11,679 nt of DNA, from contig JAUWOI010000085.1 in assembly GCA_030612185.1 (NCBI GenBank), positions 1-11,679 on the forward strand, read 5' to 3'. The notes under the pieces are model-generated. The model was given only the letters and a program-made list of their open reading frames with translations, had not been told where the DNA came from and did no database searches. Below are positions 11,356-11,679 of this stretch, piece after piece. The translations under genes were made by a program, and so were the position numbers. Position 1 is the stretch's first letter. Every line of letters starts with the position of its first letter. This DNA is from Anaerolineae bacterium. Its GTDB lineage: Bacteria; Chloroflexota; Anaerolineae; B4-G1.

Positions 11356-11679
11356 TTAGGTGCTGGCAGGCTGTCTAGTACGTCGATGACCCAAAATACC
11401 CTTGGGCAAATGGTCACAGACAGAGTCCTTTTTTCGAAGTCGCCCCGGAAACGGGTACAACTTTGGAAAATGCACCCGCGCCAGCAACCGGCGCAGCCGT
11501 CCAGGCGTGGGCTTGGGATTGCGGTCCCAGAATCCGGTCGGAACCGCGGGCAACGCAGCGGCCAGGTAGGTCACGATTGCGCCTGACAACAGGTTCAGTT
11601 CTGGTAACCGTTGGCAACTCTCAGGCGCGAACACGAATTGGCGTGCACCACCTAGCATCTGTTTGCCGGCCAATGGAAC
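11356..11679 (-). CDS. C-terminal fragment of a probable transposase (runs off the window)
   Basis: An open frame of 107 codons reading in from the right edge with no stop and ending in TAA at 11358-11356. The N-terminal part lies outside the window; a TTG at 11673 is not needed as a start. The segment [20 protein letters not shown] followed by [15 protein letters not shown] resembles C-terminal tails of DDE-type transposases common in Chloroflexota, rich in Pro, Arg and Trp. The catalytic residues would be upstream and cannot be seen. It may be part of an intact insertion sequence or a remnant. No terminal inverted repeat of the IS was recognised between this gene and xerD. Family assignment is by resemblance only. 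Confidence 0.45.
   Translation of the reverse strand, partial: VPLAGKQMLGGARQFVFAPESCQRLPELNLLSGAIVTYLAAALPAVPTGFWDRNPKPTPGRLRRLLARVHFPKLYPFPGRLRKKDSVCDHLPKGILGHRRTRQPAST

Overview
The window looks like a chromosomal segment of a GC-rich, free-living bacterium, most likely a member of the Chloroflexota (Anaerolineae-like). This is inferred from gene style: a tail-anchored Ser/Thr kinase beside an FHA-winged-helix regulator, surface proteins with Pro/Thr 'TPTPEP' linkers, a small beta-rich domain usually seen on Chloroflexota glycosyltransferases, and short palindromic repeats in the spacers. Taxonomy was not tested by a search.

Layout. 1-241: a 96-bp palindromic element, then a promoter. 242-2731 (+): a large secreted/membrane protein that joins a Vps62-like extracellular domain to a PrsW-type intramembrane protease domain with two altered motif residues. 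2792-3436 (-): an FHA plus winged-helix regulator. 3639-4625 (+): a Ser/Thr kinase divergent from it. 4723-9320 (-): a tightly coupled cluster reading purine nucleoside phosphorylase, a two-helix membrane protein with an exposed beta domain, and a GH3-family surface protein. 9408-10055 (-): a membrane bPH2/SHOCT protein. 10244-11134 (-): a XerD-type tyrosine recombinase. 11356 to the right edge (-): the C-terminal end of a probable transposase.

How the genes may work together. The kinase and the FHA-winged-helix protein form a plausible phospho-signalling pair: the kinase phosphorylates a threonine, the FHA domain reads it, and the C-terminal DNA-binding domain changes transcription. The phosphorylase, membrane protein and GH3 genes overlap or abut (ATGA, TAAATG), so they are probably co-translated. 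Two of the three products are membrane-anchored and surface-exposed, and the link to purine salvage is not obvious.

The most interesting non-coding signal is a set of 92-99 bp elements, each made of two inverted copies of a short palindrome (21-116, 264-361, 3454-3552, and a different GC-rich one at 10111-10202). They resemble REPINs (paired REP sequences). The first and third share the flank ATCTTGGG next to one arm while their palindrome cores differ. One element lies inside the coding region of the Vps62-PrsW gene and encodes part of its N-terminus. Another sits just upstream of the ribosome binding site of the FHA gene. In addition, three spacers are filled with unrelated 8- or 10-bp tandem repeats.
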